Assembly: GCA_023410055.1 (NCBI GenBank)
Contig: JAEYQK010000121.1
Span: 1-45,428, forward strand
Direction of reading: 5' to 3'
Length of the DNA stretch: 45,428 nt
DNA from: Acidobacteriota bacterium
Lineage (GTDB): Bacteria > Acidobacteriota > Terriglobia > Terriglobales > Acidobacteriaceae
This document shows positions 15,455 through 24,587 of this stretch, one piece after another; positions within the stretch are counted from its first letter, which is position 1, and the number at the start of each line of letters is the position of its first letter. Below the pieces are notes generated by a model, which saw only the letters and a program-made list of their open reading frames with translations, ran no database searches and was not told the origin of the DNA. The position numbers were made by a program, and so were the translations under genes.

Positions 15455-16054
15455 CTACTCTGGGCGTTTCACGTGAGTGTCGGCAGTAACAAACTGCAAC
15501 GACTGTAGCACGTGAGCAAGCGCTGCCAACTCTTCCTGTGTCGCTGGTTGTTTCTCCTTGGACATCGAAACAGAGAACATGAACCGAGATTGCTGCCCAG
15601 GGTTGAGGTAAACAACATACTCGTAGAAGTCGTTTTCTGTATAAAAGAGCTTCGCCGAAGATCTGTAATCAGGATGTGTCAGCTGTAAGTCCGCGAATTT
15701 CGTTGCTGGATATTGGTCCTTATAACCTTCCACGTCCGCAGCCATATCTTCGTTAGGATCTTCCGTCGTCTTCTGGTTCAGCCTGACTCGGATGTTTACG
15801 CGATGCACTCGCGACTCTTGTGCGCGCGGAAAGAATATCGCATTGACGCGGTAGTTCCTTGCTTCCTGCCCCGTATCCACATCCCAGTCTTTCGGTTCAT
15901 TCGCGAGAAACGCAAAGCCATCGCCGTAGATGATCAATCCGTGCATGTCCTTCGCAGGGGCTTTCTTGCTCGTTAGGGTCTGAGCGTCGGACGTCGGGAA
16001 CGGCATCGTGATCGAAAGAAGAAGCAGAAGCACTCCAGCGTGGGCAACTCTCAC
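15455..16054 (-). CDS. Secreted protein of unknown function
   Basis: I start the 199-aa product at the GTG at 16054, which has GAGGA 6-7 bases upstream and gives a clean signal peptide (AGVLLLLLSITMPFPTSDAQ); the frame continues further 5' without support. The mature protein has FAFLANEPKDWDVDTG and later FYEYVVYLNPGQQSRFMFSVSMS, a beta-rich pattern without catalytic residues I recognise. It is transcribed toward the his promoter region but ends before it. No function is assigned. Confidence 0.7.
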   Translation of the reverse strand: MRVAHAGVLLLLLSITMPFPTSDAQTLTSKKAPAKDMHGLIIYGDGFAFLANEPKDWDVDTGQEARNYRVNAIFFPRAQESRVHRVNIRVRLNQKTTEDPNEDMAADVEGYKDQYPATKFADLQLTHPDYRSSAKLFYTENDFYEYVVYLNPGQQSRFMFSVSMSKEKQPATQEELAALAHVLQSLQFVTADTHVKRPE

Positions 16055-16232
16055 GGAATCCTCGCGAGTTTTCAACGCAACAGCGTACCCCAAAGAATGC
16101 GGCGCGAGAAGGTTTATCTCTGGTTCAGAAATGCGCAAGGTGGATCGTCCAAGGCCAATTCCTCGCAGTTCGCCCTCGAAAAGCGGCCGAAAAAAGATTC
16201 GGCGTCCTACAAACCTTCATCTAGATGTTCTA

Positions 16233-17294
16233 ATGACTTACAAGATGGGTGTGGGGATAAGTCGTACCTGGAAACGTAGAGTTCGGGCCATTGACAGGCG
16301 TAGCCGCGAGATCATGATGATCGCGAAGGGGCTTGCCTCGACTGACCACCCCGTGCTCGCCCAGATCATTCCTGTCCGGCGCTGTAATCTGAGCTGCAAG
16401 TACTGCAACGAATACGACAAGTCATCAAGCCCCGTTGCGGCCGAAACGCTGAAGCGGCGCATCGAGAAGCTGGCAAAGCTCGGGACGACGGCCATCACGT
16501 TCAGTGGTGGCGAGCCGCTACTACATCCGGAACTGGAAGCCCTGGTCGGGCATGTGCGGCAGTCCGGCATGATCGCCGGGCTGATCACCAACGGCTATCT
16601 GCTAACGGTCGAGCGCATACAGAAGCTGAACGAAGCGGGACTGGATCACTTGCAAATCTCAATCGACAACATCACGCCGGATGATGTTTCGAAGAAGAGC
16701 CTGAAAGTTCTGGACAAGAAGCTGCAGATGTTGGCGGACCACGCACTGTTCCACGTCAACATCAACTCGGTCGTGGGGGCCGGAGTTCGCAATCCCCAGG
16801 ACGCGCTTACGATTGCCGAGCGAGCGCAGGAATTCGGGTTCTCGTCCACTGTGGGCATCATTCACGACGGCGAGGGCCAGTTGCAGCCGCTCAGCCCAGA
16901 GGAATACGCCATTTTTCGCCAGATCAAGGGAATGAGGAAGAGCGGGTACTCCCAGCTCAACTACTTCCAGGAGAATATTGCCCAAGGCAAGCCGAACGAC
17001 TGGCGCTGCCGGGCGGGGGCCCGGTACCTGTATATTTGCGAGGACGGGCTGGTACATTTCTGTTCCCAGCAACGGGGGTTCCCGGGTATTCCGCTGGAGC
17101 ACTACGACGTCAGGCATATCCGGAGGGCGTTCCTGGCCGAGAAGAGCTGCGCCCCTAACTGCACGGTATCCTGCGTGCATCAAGTCTCTTACATGGATTT
17201 CTGGCGCGCTCCGCAGGGTAGCCCGGTGGCGGAGCCGCAGACTGCGCCAGCCCCGGCGCTGGTCCAGATACAACCCCAGATCGAGGGCGACTAA
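16233..17294 (+). CDS. Radical SAM protein with SPASM-like C-terminal cysteines
   Basis: The 353-aa protein has the radical SAM cluster motif CNLSCKYC (about residues 50-57) with VRR before it, a GGE motif in FSGGEPLLHPE, and LQISIDN. C-terminal cysteines (WRCRAGARYLYICEDG, HFCSQQ, SCAPNCTVSCVH) suggest an extra iron-sulfur cluster of the SPASM/twitch type. It therefore probably carries out an AdoMet-radical modification of a peptide or small molecule. The substrate is unknown and no precursor gene lies nearby. An ATG at 16233 or 16245 is possible; neither has a strong ribosome site. A Pro/Ala-rich tail ends the protein. Confidence 0.85.
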   Translation: MTYKMGVGISRTWKRRVRAIDRRSREIMMIAKGLASTDHPVLAQIIPVRRCNLSCKYCNEYDKSSSPVAAETLKRRIEKLAKLGTTAITFSGGEPLLHPELEALVGHVRQSGMIAGLITNGYLLTVERIQKLNEAGLDHLQISIDNITPDDVSKKSLKVLDKKLQMLADHALFHVNINSVVGAGVRNPQDALTIAERAQEFGFSSTVGIIHDGEGQLQPLSPEEYAIFRQIKGMRKSGYSQLNYFQENIAQGKPNDWRCRAGARYLYICEDGLVHFCSQQRGFPGIPLEHYDVRHIRRAFLAEKSCAPNCTVSCVHQVSYMDFWRAPQGSPVAEPQTAPAPALVQIQPQIEGD

Positions 17295-17574
17295 GTCTCC
17301 CGAGTAGTCTTCCCGGGAGTTGCTTCCAGTCACATTTTCTGAAACATTCTGAGTGTCCCTTGCATTTATAAGCAGGGAGAAAGTAACGTATTTAGCGCTC
17401 CCGTTGTGGGGATGGGCGCGATTCCATAAATCCGGCATCAAAGATTTGTTGGGAACTTGCAGCCGTCGGCGGGCTTAACCCGAACCGGCTCGATTCTCCA
17501 GGGACAGCAGAAAAGGATCGGCAGTACCGCCGTCTTGGCGATGATGGCCAGCGGCGCTCATCTTGGAGGGCATC

Positions 17575-18885
17575 ATGCCGAAAGACACACTTACGGTCGT
17601 CGACAACCGAACCGACAAGTCATACGAGATTCCTATCGAAAACGAGACGATTCGGGCAATGGACCTTCGCCAAATCAAGGAACATCCCGACGATTTTGGG
17701 CTGATGACCTATGACCCGGCATTCATGAATACTGCCGCGTGCCGGAGCTCCATCACCTTTATCGACGGCGACAAGGGTATTCTGCGCTATCGAGGTTACG
17801 ACATCGCGGAGCTGGCCGAGAACTGCGATTTCCTACAGGTCGCGTATCTCATCATTCATGGCAATCTGCCGACGCCAGCGGAAGAGCAGCAATGGGTGTA
17901 CGAGATCAAACGTCGGATGTTTATCTACGAGAACATAAAGAAGTTCATGGATGGCTTCCGCTACGACGCGCACCCAATGGGGATGCTGGTCTCGACCGTG
18001 GCTGCGCTGTCGACGTTCTATCCGGATGCGCGTAACGTCCGCGACAAGGAGAACCAACTCATCCAGATCTACCGCCTGCTCGGCAAGATGCCGATTATGG
18101 CGGCGTATGCGTATCGGCATCGCAAAGGGCTGCCTTACAACCTGCCGGACACCGATCTCAGCTACACCGAGAACTTCATGAACATGCTATGGAAACGGTC
18201 GGAGCTGAAGTATCTGGCGAACCCGGTGCTGGCACGCGCGCATGATGTGCTGTGGATCCTGCACGCGGATCATGAGCAGAACTGTAGCGCGGCGACGATG
18301 CGATCGGTTGGTTCATCGGAAGCTGATCCGTTCCTCTCGGCGGCAGCGGCTTGCTCAGCATTGTCTGGTCCGCTGCATGGCGGCGCCAACGAAGAAGTGC
18401 TGCTGATGCTGGACAAGATCGGGAAGAAGGAAAACATTCCTGATTACATTAAGGGCGTGAAAGATGGCAAGTACAAGCTGATGGGGTTCGGGCATCGCGT
18501 TTATAAGAATTATGACCCGCGCGCGACAATCATTAAGAAGACCGCAGATGAGGTGTTCAAGGTTACGGGGCGCAATCCGAAGATTGACATCGCGATTGAA
18601 CTCGAGCAGATCGCGTTGAACGACGAATACTTCATTAAGCGCAAGCTGTATCCGAACGTGGACTTCTACTCTGGGATTATCTACCAGGCCATGGGCTTCG
18701 ATCCCGAGATGTTCACCGTCATGTTTGCGATACCGCGTCTGGTGGGCTGGCTGGCACAGTGGCGCGAGATGATTAACGATTCGGAGCAGAAGATTGCGCG
18801 TCCGCGACAGATCTATACCGGCGAAGAGATGCGGCATCTGGATACGTCGAAGTACGCGTTGGCTGGCGTGGATTCGAACGATTAG
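17575..18885 (+). CDS. gltA: Citrate synthase
   Basis: The 436-aa enzyme condenses oxaloacetate and acetyl-CoA at the entry of the TCA cycle. Signatures are ITFIDGDKGILRYRGYDI, LHADHEQNCSAATMR, the catalytic His in SGPLHGGANEEVL, GFGHRVYKNYDPRA with the second His, and the catalytic Asp in YPNVDFYSG. The length suits the type II bacterial enzyme. The ATG at 17575 follows GGAGGG; 280 bp upstream is gene-free and presumably holds the promoter. A strong terminator follows at 18910. Confidence 0.97.
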   Translation: MPKDTLTVVDNRTDKSYEIPIENETIRAMDLRQIKEHPDDFGLMTYDPAFMNTAACRSSITFIDGDKGILRYRGYDIAELAENCDFLQVAYLIIHGNLPTPAEEQQWVYEIKRRMFIYENIKKFMDGFRYDAHPMGMLVSTVAALSTFYPDARNVRDKENQLIQIYRLLGKMPIMAAYAYRHRKGLPYNLPDTDLSYTENFMNMLWKRSELKYLANPVLARAHDVLWILHADHEQNCSAATMRSVGSSEADPFLSAAAACSALSGPLHGGANEEVLLMLDKIGKKENIPDYIKGVKDGKYKLMGFGHRVYKNYDPRATIIKKTADEVFKVTGRNPKIDIAIELEQIALNDEYFIKRKLYPNVDFYSGIIYQAMGFDPEMFTVMFAIPRLVGWLAQWREMINDSEQKIARPRQIYTGEEMRHLDTSKYALAGVDSND

Positions 18886-18909
18886 GCCTCTCTAGGCAGT
18901 ACCTCCATT

Positions 18910-18936
18910 GCACCCCCGGTAACGGGGGTGTTTTTT
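18910..18936 (+). terminator. Intrinsic terminator of citrate synthase
   Basis: An 8-bp stem CACCCCCG / CGGGGGTG with a GTAA loop is followed by six T residues. Confidence 0.92.
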
Positions 18937-19033
18937 CTGCAAGCGCGATACGAAAAGGCCAGGACGGGACACAGCGCCGTCCCCACATGGAGCTATGTAA
19001 GCGTTGGTTTGCGTGCGATAATCTCTGGCACTG

Positions 19034-19753
19034 ATGCCATTTTGTTCAAAGTGCGGCAAGGCGGCGACGGGAAGTTTTTGTTCTTCGTGTGGCGCGCCGG
19101 TCTCGCAACACGCTGCTGCGTCGGTTGTTGCCGAAGCACAGCGGCAACGTAAGGAAATGCGACTGATCGCCGCGGGCCTCGGAGCGATCATTGTCGTCAG
19201 TGCCGGACTGATCGTTTTTCACCTGAGACGGTCTGTTCCAAGCCCGGCGCCTGAACAGCAACAATCTTCTACTGGCGCTTCCACCGGAATGCAGGACGAA
19301 TCCTCATCCACAGTGCCGCGAGGCTCAGGCTCTGGAACGAGCGGGTCGCCTGAAGCAACGCCCGGAAATTTCGACAATACTTCTGGAGGCTCGTCGCAGG
19401 CTTTCCCTTCTTCAAGTATCAATCAGCAGCACACGCCGCTAATCAGCCAGCAGAGCACGCGGCCTCCAATCGATACGCCGACGGGGTCAGACGAGTACCC
19501 GGGCGCGCAAGCTATCGATGTAGACAAGTCGAAGATGCCCGATGTCGGCTTTCCGGTGGCAACCGAAGCCTATACAACCAGCGATTCCGTTGAGACCGTA
19601 ATTGAATACTACAAACGGCGCTACCCCGGCGCGCAGGTCTCACAGATGCAGGGACAGAACATCATCGCGATCGAGCGCAACGGCTCTGCGAAGGTGATTG
19701 CGATTGGAAGCAATGGCAGTGAAACGCGAATCGCCATCGTGAAGCCGCAATAG
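19034..19753 (+). CDS. Zinc-ribbon membrane protein of unknown function
   Basis: The 239-aa protein begins with a zinc ribbon (CSKCG at residues 4-8, CSSCG at 16-20), then a basic linker and one membrane helix (LIAAGLGAIIVVSAGLIVF, about 44-62). A long Ser/Gly/Pro/Gln-rich linker (about 68-150) leads to a compact C-terminal domain (about 165-239) with SVETVIEYYKRRYPGAQVSQ. That last part resembles small domains found in other predicted periplasmic proteins, but I cannot name the family. The topology places the zinc ribbon in the cytoplasm and the C-domain outside. Confidence 0.75.
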   Translation: MPFCSKCGKAATGSFCSSCGAPVSQHAAASVVAEAQRQRKEMRLIAAGLGAIIVVSAGLIVFHLRRSVPSPAPEQQQSSTGASTGMQDESSSTVPRGSGSGTSGSPEATPGNFDNTSGGSSQAFPSSSINQQHTPLISQQSTRPPIDTPTGSDEYPGAQAIDVDKSKMPDVGFPVATEAYTTSDSVETVIEYYKRRYPGAQVSQMQGQNIIAIERNGSAKVIAIGSNGSETRIAIVKPQ

Positions 19754-19877
19754 CATGTTCCGTAGTAGGCGGGAACCGCAACAGCCGGATCATTTCAACC
19801 GCAGTCTGTTTTATCTGCATCTCGGATGATATTATCGCTGGCCGAAGGATTCCGAGTACTGCATCAGCGAGGACTCG

Positions 19878-20759
19878 ATGAAGCTAAGCAAGTTCGTTGC
19901 TCCCTATCGCATCGACAAGGGCAAGCAGTTCCGCCTCAAAGACTACGATCCCGCCGACACCGCCGGCCTCGACGACGAATTCAAACCCAAGTCACAGGAA
20001 CTGTTGCAACGAGGCGTAAAACGTCTTTCCGAGCTTCAGGACGTCCTCTACGCGCAAGATCGATGGGCCCTGCTCCTGATCTTCCAGGCCATGGACGCCG
20101 CCGGAAAAGACTCCACCATTAAGCACGTGATGTCGGGCGTGAACCCGCAAGGCGTGCAAGTCTGCTCGTTCAAAGCACCGTCGGAAGAGGAACTCGATCA
20201 CGACTACCTCTGGCGCACGAGCACACGCCTGCCACGGCGCGGCGAGATCGGCATCTTCAATCGCTCGTACTACGAAGAAACGCTGGTCGTCCGCGTTCAT
20301 CCCGAGATACTCGGGAATGAGAAGGTCCCAGACGAGTGCAGAGGCAAGGGCATCTGGGACGACCGATTCGAAGACATCTGCTGCTTCGAGCGGTATTTGC
20401 ATCGAAATGGCGTTGTTGTCCGCAAGTTCTTCCTCCACGTTTCTAAACAGGAACAGAAGAAGCGCTTTCTCGAACGCCTCGATAATCCCGCCAAAAACTG
20501 GAAGTTCTCAGCCGCTGATCTCAAAGAGCGCGAGCGTTGGGACGACTACCAGAGCGCTTACGAGGACATGGTCGCCAACACCGCGACCAAACATGCACCC
20601 TGGTTCGTAGTGCCGGCCGACAACAAATGGTTCGCGCGAATGGTGGTCGCCGGAGCAGTGGTCGAGGCTCTGGAAGAGATGAACCTCTCGTACCCGAGAG
20701 TCACTGGCGATAAGGCGAAAGAGTTGGACAAGGCAAGGGCGCTGCTGAAAAGGAAGTAG
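19878..20759 (+). CDS. Polyphosphate kinase 2 family protein
   Basis: The 293-aa protein transfers phosphate between polyphosphate and nucleotides. It has the PPK2 Walker A form FQAMDAAGKDSTIKHV, FNRSYYEETLVVRVHPE (lid/Walker B region), RFLERLDNPAKNWKFS and VPADNKWFARMVV. The N-terminus FVAPYRIDKGKQFRLKDYDP suits the class III / short PPK2 group that phosphorylates AMP and ADP, though class cannot be fixed by eye. The ATG at 19878 follows GAGGA. It is a single-gene unit upstream of tsaD. Confidence 0.92.
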   Translation: MKLSKFVAPYRIDKGKQFRLKDYDPADTAGLDDEFKPKSQELLQRGVKRLSELQDVLYAQDRWALLLIFQAMDAAGKDSTIKHVMSGVNPQGVQVCSFKAPSEEELDHDYLWRTSTRLPRRGEIGIFNRSYYEETLVVRVHPEILGNEKVPDECRGKGIWDDRFEDICCFERYLHRNGVVVRKFFLHVSKQEQKKRFLERLDNPAKNWKFSAADLKERERWDDYQSAYEDMVANTATKHAPWFVVPADNKWFARMVVAGAVVEALEEMNLSYPRVTGDKAKELDKARALLKRK

Positions 20760-20802
20760 CGAACCATCGCGTCCCGGCGTCTTTTACAATTGTATTAACC
20801 TC

Positions 20803-21945
20803 ATGACCGACACTTACATCCTTGGCATCGAAAGCTCCTGTGACGAGACTGCGGCGGCGATCGTCCGTTCAGGCGAACAGATCATCTCCAGCGCTGTAGC
20901 TTCCCAGATCGCAACTCATATCCCCTATGGCGGAGTCGTCCCGGAACTCGCCTCACGCGAACACCTCCGGGCCATAACGCCCATCGTTCGTCAGGCGCTT
21001 GAACAGGCCAATCGGACGTACGAGAGCATCGACGCTATTGCGGTAACGAAAGGGCCCGGTCTGGCTGGATCGTTGCTGGTCGGCGTGAGTTTCGCTAAAT
21101 CACTCTCTTATGCTCTTTCTAAACCGTTGATTGCGGTCAACCACCTTGAAGGCCACATTCACGCGGTGCTCCTCGAAGAGCGCCAGAAGGGCAACAAGAA
21201 TCTGGAGTTCCCGCTGATGACGCTTGTGGTTTCCGGCGGGCACACGCATCTGTATCTCGCAACCAAGCGCGGCGAGGGCTGGTCATACCAGAACGTCGGG
21301 CATACGCGGGACGACGCCGCGGGCGAAGCGTTCGACAAGGTAGCGAAACTGCTTGCGCTCGGTTATCCCGGCGGCCCGATCATTGACAAAGCTGCGAAGC
21401 TCGGTGACCCATATGCCGTCAAGTTTCCGCCCGCGCAAATTAAGCATCGCAATCGCGGCGACAAGAGCCCCGAACCAGAGCGGCCGCACTTTGATTTTTC
21501 TTACAGCGGAATCAAGACTGCAGTTCTGCGCTACGTCGAAACGCATGATATGCAGAATGATATCGACGAGCGCCGCAGGGCACTGGCGCTGATCGGTAAG
21601 CCAAATTCAGACCAGGTGATCGCTCACTGCAATAAGGCCACGCTCGACCTCGTGGCAAGCTTCCAGAGGGCCATCATCGATGACCTGATCTCGAAGACCC
21701 TGGCCGCCGCTCGCGAGTACGATATCGCAACCCTGTTTGTAAGTGGCGGCGTTGCGGCTAACAGCGAACTTCGCGCGACCTTCGAAAAGCGAGCCGCTCA
21801 GGAGGGGATTCCGGTCTTCTTCCCCTCACGCCCATTATCGACCGACAACGCAGCAATGATCGCTGCCGCGGCTTATCCGAAGTGGCTGGCTGGGGAATTC
21901 GCCGACGCCGAACTCTCGGCTGAGGCTTCCCTTCCCCTTCGATAG
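20803..21945 (+). CDS. tsaD: TsaD, tRNA N6-adenosine threonylcarbamoyltransferase
   Basis: The 380-aa protein transfers threonylcarbamoyl to A37 of ANN-decoding tRNAs with TsaB and TsaE. Hallmarks are LGIESSCDETAAAIV, metal-binding His in NHLEGHIHAVL, VSGGHTHLY, ARDDAAGEAFDKVAKLLALGYPGGP-type sequence, FSYSGIKTA and LFVSGGVAANSELR. Its length is slightly above the usual 340-360, mainly from inserts such as RNRGDKSPEPERPH. It starts 43 bp after the PPK2 gene. Confidence 0.96.
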   Translation: MTDTYILGIESSCDETAAAIVRSGEQIISSAVASQIATHIPYGGVVPELASREHLRAITPIVRQALEQANRTYESIDAIAVTKGPGLAGSLLVGVSFAKSLSYALSKPLIAVNHLEGHIHAVLLEERQKGNKNLEFPLMTLVVSGGHTHLYLATKRGEGWSYQNVGHTRDDAAGEAFDKVAKLLALGYPGGPIIDKAAKLGDPYAVKFPPAQIKHRNRGDKSPEPERPHFDFSYSGIKTAVLRYVETHDMQNDIDERRRALALIGKPNSDQVIAHCNKATLDLVASFQRAIIDDLISKTLAAAREYDIATLFVSGGVAANSELRATFEKRAAQEGIPVFFPSRPLSTDNAAMIAAAAYPKWLAGEFADAELSAEASLPLR

Positions 21946-21956
21946 CGCACACACAA

Positions 21957-21980
21957 ACGCCTCCGCCGAAGCGGAGGCGT
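21957..21980. terminator. Hairpin between convergent tsaD and the CheY-like gene
   Basis: ACGCCTCCGC / GCGGAGGCGT is a perfect 10-bp stem with a CGAA tetraloop. It lies between two convergent genes, but no T-run follows on the plus strand. Confidence 0.6.
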
Positions 21981-22016
21981 CGTGCGAGGAAGGGGCTCAG
22001 GGCCTAGTTACAACTA

Positions 22017-22388
22017 CTACTTCCCGTGTTTCGTAAGGGCCGTGATTGCTCTTTCCAGTTGCTCGTCGATTGCAATGTCCTTGTAAATTACGTATTGTGC
22101 TCGCGTTTCCATCTCTCCATCTGTCGATGTTCGCTTCGCGGCAATCACCACTACAGATATCTCTGCGGTTTCCGGATTCGCCTTCAGCGCGGTTATCAAC
22201 TCATGCCCACTCATCTTGGGCATATTGAGGTCGGTAACGATGATGTCTGGTCGAACTTGCGTAAGGACTTCCAGGGCATCCGCGCCGTTGGTCGCCGACT
22301 CCACCTCGAACCCGCGCTCCTGCAGGTACCGGCATACGGTGTGCCGGATCAGCATCGAGTCGTCTACAACTAACGCTACGGGGGCCAT
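22017..22388 (-). CDS. Single-domain CheY-like response regulator
   Basis: The 123-aa receiver-only protein has VVDDSMLIR at the acidic pocket, phosphoacceptor Asp in IVTDLNMPKMSG, and a conserved Lys in IYKDI. The switch Thr/Ser after beta-4 is Ala (VVVIAAK), which may alter phosphorylation output. The ATG at 22388 follows AGGAGAAGG. It lacks an output domain, so it probably acts by protein binding. No kinase gene is adjacent. Confidence 0.9.
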   Translation of the reverse strand: MAPVALVVDDSMLIRHTVCRYLQERGFEVESATNGADALEVLTQVRPDIIVTDLNMPKMSGHELITALKANPETAEISVVVIAAKRTSTDGEMETRAQYVIYKDIAIDEQLERAITALTKHGK

Positions 22389-22657
22389 ACCCTTCTCCTG
22401 CCCAGCATTTGCTCAAGTAGCTGGAATTCGCTGAGCGAATGTCACATTAGCAGAGACACCGGGGAGACCAAACGAAAACCTGAGAACCACAGTTACGAAG
22501 GTTACGTACGGTCACAGGTAGCCACATTTTCGAGCATGTACTTTAGTAACAGATATAGACGGAGGTCAGCCTGCAGGGCCGATTTTGGGCACACTTATGC
22601 CTGCTGGGGGGCGGCCGGGGTCAGTTCGCGGAAACTAGTCGGTACGTATGGATGGCA

Positions 22658-22807
22658 TTACGCTTCTTCAGCAGTGGCCTGCTCCTCAATGCTCATATCC
22701 TTGAATTCGCTGGAATCAAAGATCTCACCGCATTCCTTGCATTCTACGAATTCGCAGTCTTCTTCGCGGGCGACAATCTGTATGCGTGGGTGTTTGCACT
22801 GCTCCAT
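22658..22807 (-). CDS. 49-aa zinc-ribbon small protein
   Basis: From the ATG at 22807 a 49-residue protein begins MEQCKHPRIQIVAREED and carries CEFVECKECGEIFD, so with the early CKH it has a C-x2-C zinc-ribbon pattern, followed by an acidic tail. The frame extends 26 codons further 5', but the ATG has a purine-rich AGAGAAAG ahead and begins at a natural zinc-ribbon start. The function is unknown. Confidence 0.6.
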   Translation of the reverse strand: MEQCKHPRIQIVAREEDCEFVECKECGEIFDSSEFKDMSIEEQATAEEA

Positions 22808-22983
22808 TTGCTTTCTCTGTGGCTGGACTGTCTTTTGTAGCTGGCTTGAACTCATAAATAGCGTCGCTGTCCGGAAATCCGTCACGAAGTCCCGGATTTG
22901 GGAATTTTATCCAGACGGTATCTGTTGTCAAGTCCCCTTCCGAACTAACCCCTGGTACCTGCGCTAGATGCACTCACAAAGGC

Positions 22984-24171
22984 CTAGTTCTGCCCGGCAG
23001 ATGCTGATTTTAGAGGTATTGGAGTCTCATCTCGCAGATCGGGCAACTGCATGGGATATATGCCCCGTTCTCGTGCCTTCAGTACAGATAGGCGGATTGT
23101 GTCAGGCCCGCGGTGTTTCTGCATCCCACGCTCTGCTGACTGAACTGCCGTTTCGAAGCTCGCACGTCCAGTCAGTGCCGTCTCTATATAGAGGTACTTG
23201 TCAGAGTCCGGGTTCAGCCGAACTGCTACATAGGCATGGCCAGGGATGAGGACCACGAGCGGTTCCATGCCGAGGTTCTCGAAGAGGGACGCAAACAGAA
23301 CTACGCCATCAATACAGTTGGCGGAAAGCTGACGTAGCGATTCGTGCGGCATGCGGACACGTTCGGTGATGTCGGAATTCGTTCGGGCTCCCAGCGTGGA
23401 CGAGCTCTTTACGTAGGACAGCCCTTCACGTTGCACGGCTTGGTATATGGCTTTGGCTTGCAGGTAAGTCGTCTTCTCCTGAACGCCGTTGGTGCGCCAA
23501 GTTTCGTAGCCAGGAAGGCGTCTTCCCGGCATGAATTCTTTTGCGCGGCCTAGGATCATTTCGACGTTGGGGTCGTGAGGCGTAATCCAGGAGGCGATGA
23601 AGTTGGAGTATTCGAATTCCCTGCCCCAATACATGTCACCCGCCGAACGCAGGCGAACTGGAACCGTCGCGGACCAGATAGGCTTTCCGCCCAGGTCTGA
23701 AATTGCTACTGCGACGCTTGCCGGCGCGACCTCGCGGTTCCGGTAGAAGCGGGGCAGAAATGTTGGCGCGAACTGCACATTCCGAACTCGTCCAGCGGCA
23801 ACATCGACGTACTGGACTTCCTCGTCGCTCCAGCCTGGTACTCGGACAGATACTCGGGTCTGAAGCAGCTTGTCGCTTGAGTTGCGAATCGTGACGGTGA
23901 TCGTGCCCGATTGGCGCTCGGTCTGCTTTTGGAAGGCGAAGTAATTGGCGAAGACTGGGAAGATATCTCCGTCGATTCCTGCAACGACAGAATACGTCGG
24001 CTGCGGTTGGCGCTCATTCAATGTCGCGGCGGCTTCGCTCTTCGTCACCGCGTCAGCACCTGCACGCACGCGGGGGATCAGACAGACAGCAATGAGCACA
24101 CACACGGACACGATCGCGAGGAGGCGCGCACGACTGGAATTGAAGGAAGACACGGGAACAGCGTAGTGCAA
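22984..24171 (-). CDS. Exported transglutaminase-like protein
   Basis: The 395-aa product has an N-terminal signal segment (about 16-37), a beta-rich middle (ITVTIRNSSDKLLQTRVSVR, like an immunoglobulin-type domain) and a C-terminal transglutaminase-like domain. Candidate catalytic residues are C286 in SANCIDGVVLF, H312 in GHAYVAV and E330 in YLYIETAL. Such domains cleave or cross-link amide bonds or have lost activity. The predicted start is TTG at 24171; no strong ribosome site is seen, so the true start may be slightly internal. Confidence 0.75.
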   Translation of the reverse strand: MHYAVPVSSFNSSRARLLAIVSVCVLIAVCLIPRVRAGADAVTKSEAAATLNERQPQPTYSVVAGIDGDIFPVFANYFAFQKQTERQSGTITVTIRNSSDKLLQTRVSVRVPGWSDEEVQYVDVAAGRVRNVQFAPTFLPRFYRNREVAPASVAVAISDLGGKPIWSATVPVRLRSAGDMYWGREFEYSNFIASWITPHDPNVEMILGRAKEFMPGRRLPGYETWRTNGVQEKTTYLQAKAIYQAVQREGLSYVKSSSTLGARTNSDITERVRMPHESLRQLSANCIDGVVLFASLFENLGMEPLVVLIPGHAYVAVRLNPDSDKYLYIETALTGRASFETAVQSAERGMQKHRGPDTIRLSVLKARERGIYPMQLPDLRDETPIPLKSASAGQN

Positions 24172-24587
24172 ATGCCCGTGACTTGAAATTCAGGTAAACA
24201 CTTAGGCCGTGCTTGGTGGTACTAAGGCGAAGGTAACTGTTTGGTTATGGACACCCCCTCCCCCTATGTTGACTGTGCGACTGACGATTTAAAGGACTTA
24301 GCTCAGCGATTGACTGATGGCAGTCTGAGCCGCTCAGCGCTGAGAAACCGCGGAGATATTGCACACTTAGTCAACAGATCGATTTCATTTCCTTGCGGGC
24401 GAGCGTCTAGCCGTCGGCGTTGATCTAGGGGCAGGGATTCCTCGCTACGCTCGGAACGACGACCGAGATTAGCCTGAAATTAGCGTAGCATGTTCGCTGC
24501 TCCGAACCCGACATCAAGGACGAGACTATTTCGCTTTTGTTTACAACGCGTTGGAGGAACTCTGGCCTTAGCGCACGCTTGACAATC
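24172..24587. other. 416-bp gene-free region with repeat fragments
   Basis: No convincing ORF is present; a 60-codon ATG frame at 24241-24423 has no ribosome site or recognisable features. A C-rich tract (GACACCCCCTCCCCCTATG, from 24247) is followed by AAAGGACTTAGC, a combination that resembles intergenic repeats I associate with acidobacterial genomes. A GCAGGGATTCCTCGC-type repeat lies at 24427-24460. The upstream parts of two minus-strand genes share this gap with the 3' end of the efp-like gene. Confidence 0.5.
24427..24462. repeat. GCAGGGATTCCTCG-type dispersed repeat (copy 1)
   Basis: GGCAGGGATTCCTCGCTACG then CTCGGAACGACG. Copies at 30472-30510 and 32938-32984 share GGATTCCTC ... TCGGAATGACAA. 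Confidence 0.7.

Noticed and set aside
22536..22967. 143-aa plus-strand ORF opposite the zinc-ribbon gene
   Set aside because: No ribosome site or domain; it overlaps a better supported small zinc-ribbon protein on the other strand.
24241..24423. 60-codon ORF in the gap before the efp-like gene
   Set aside because: No ribosome site, C-rich start and repeat-like sequence; it looks like non-coding repeat DNA.
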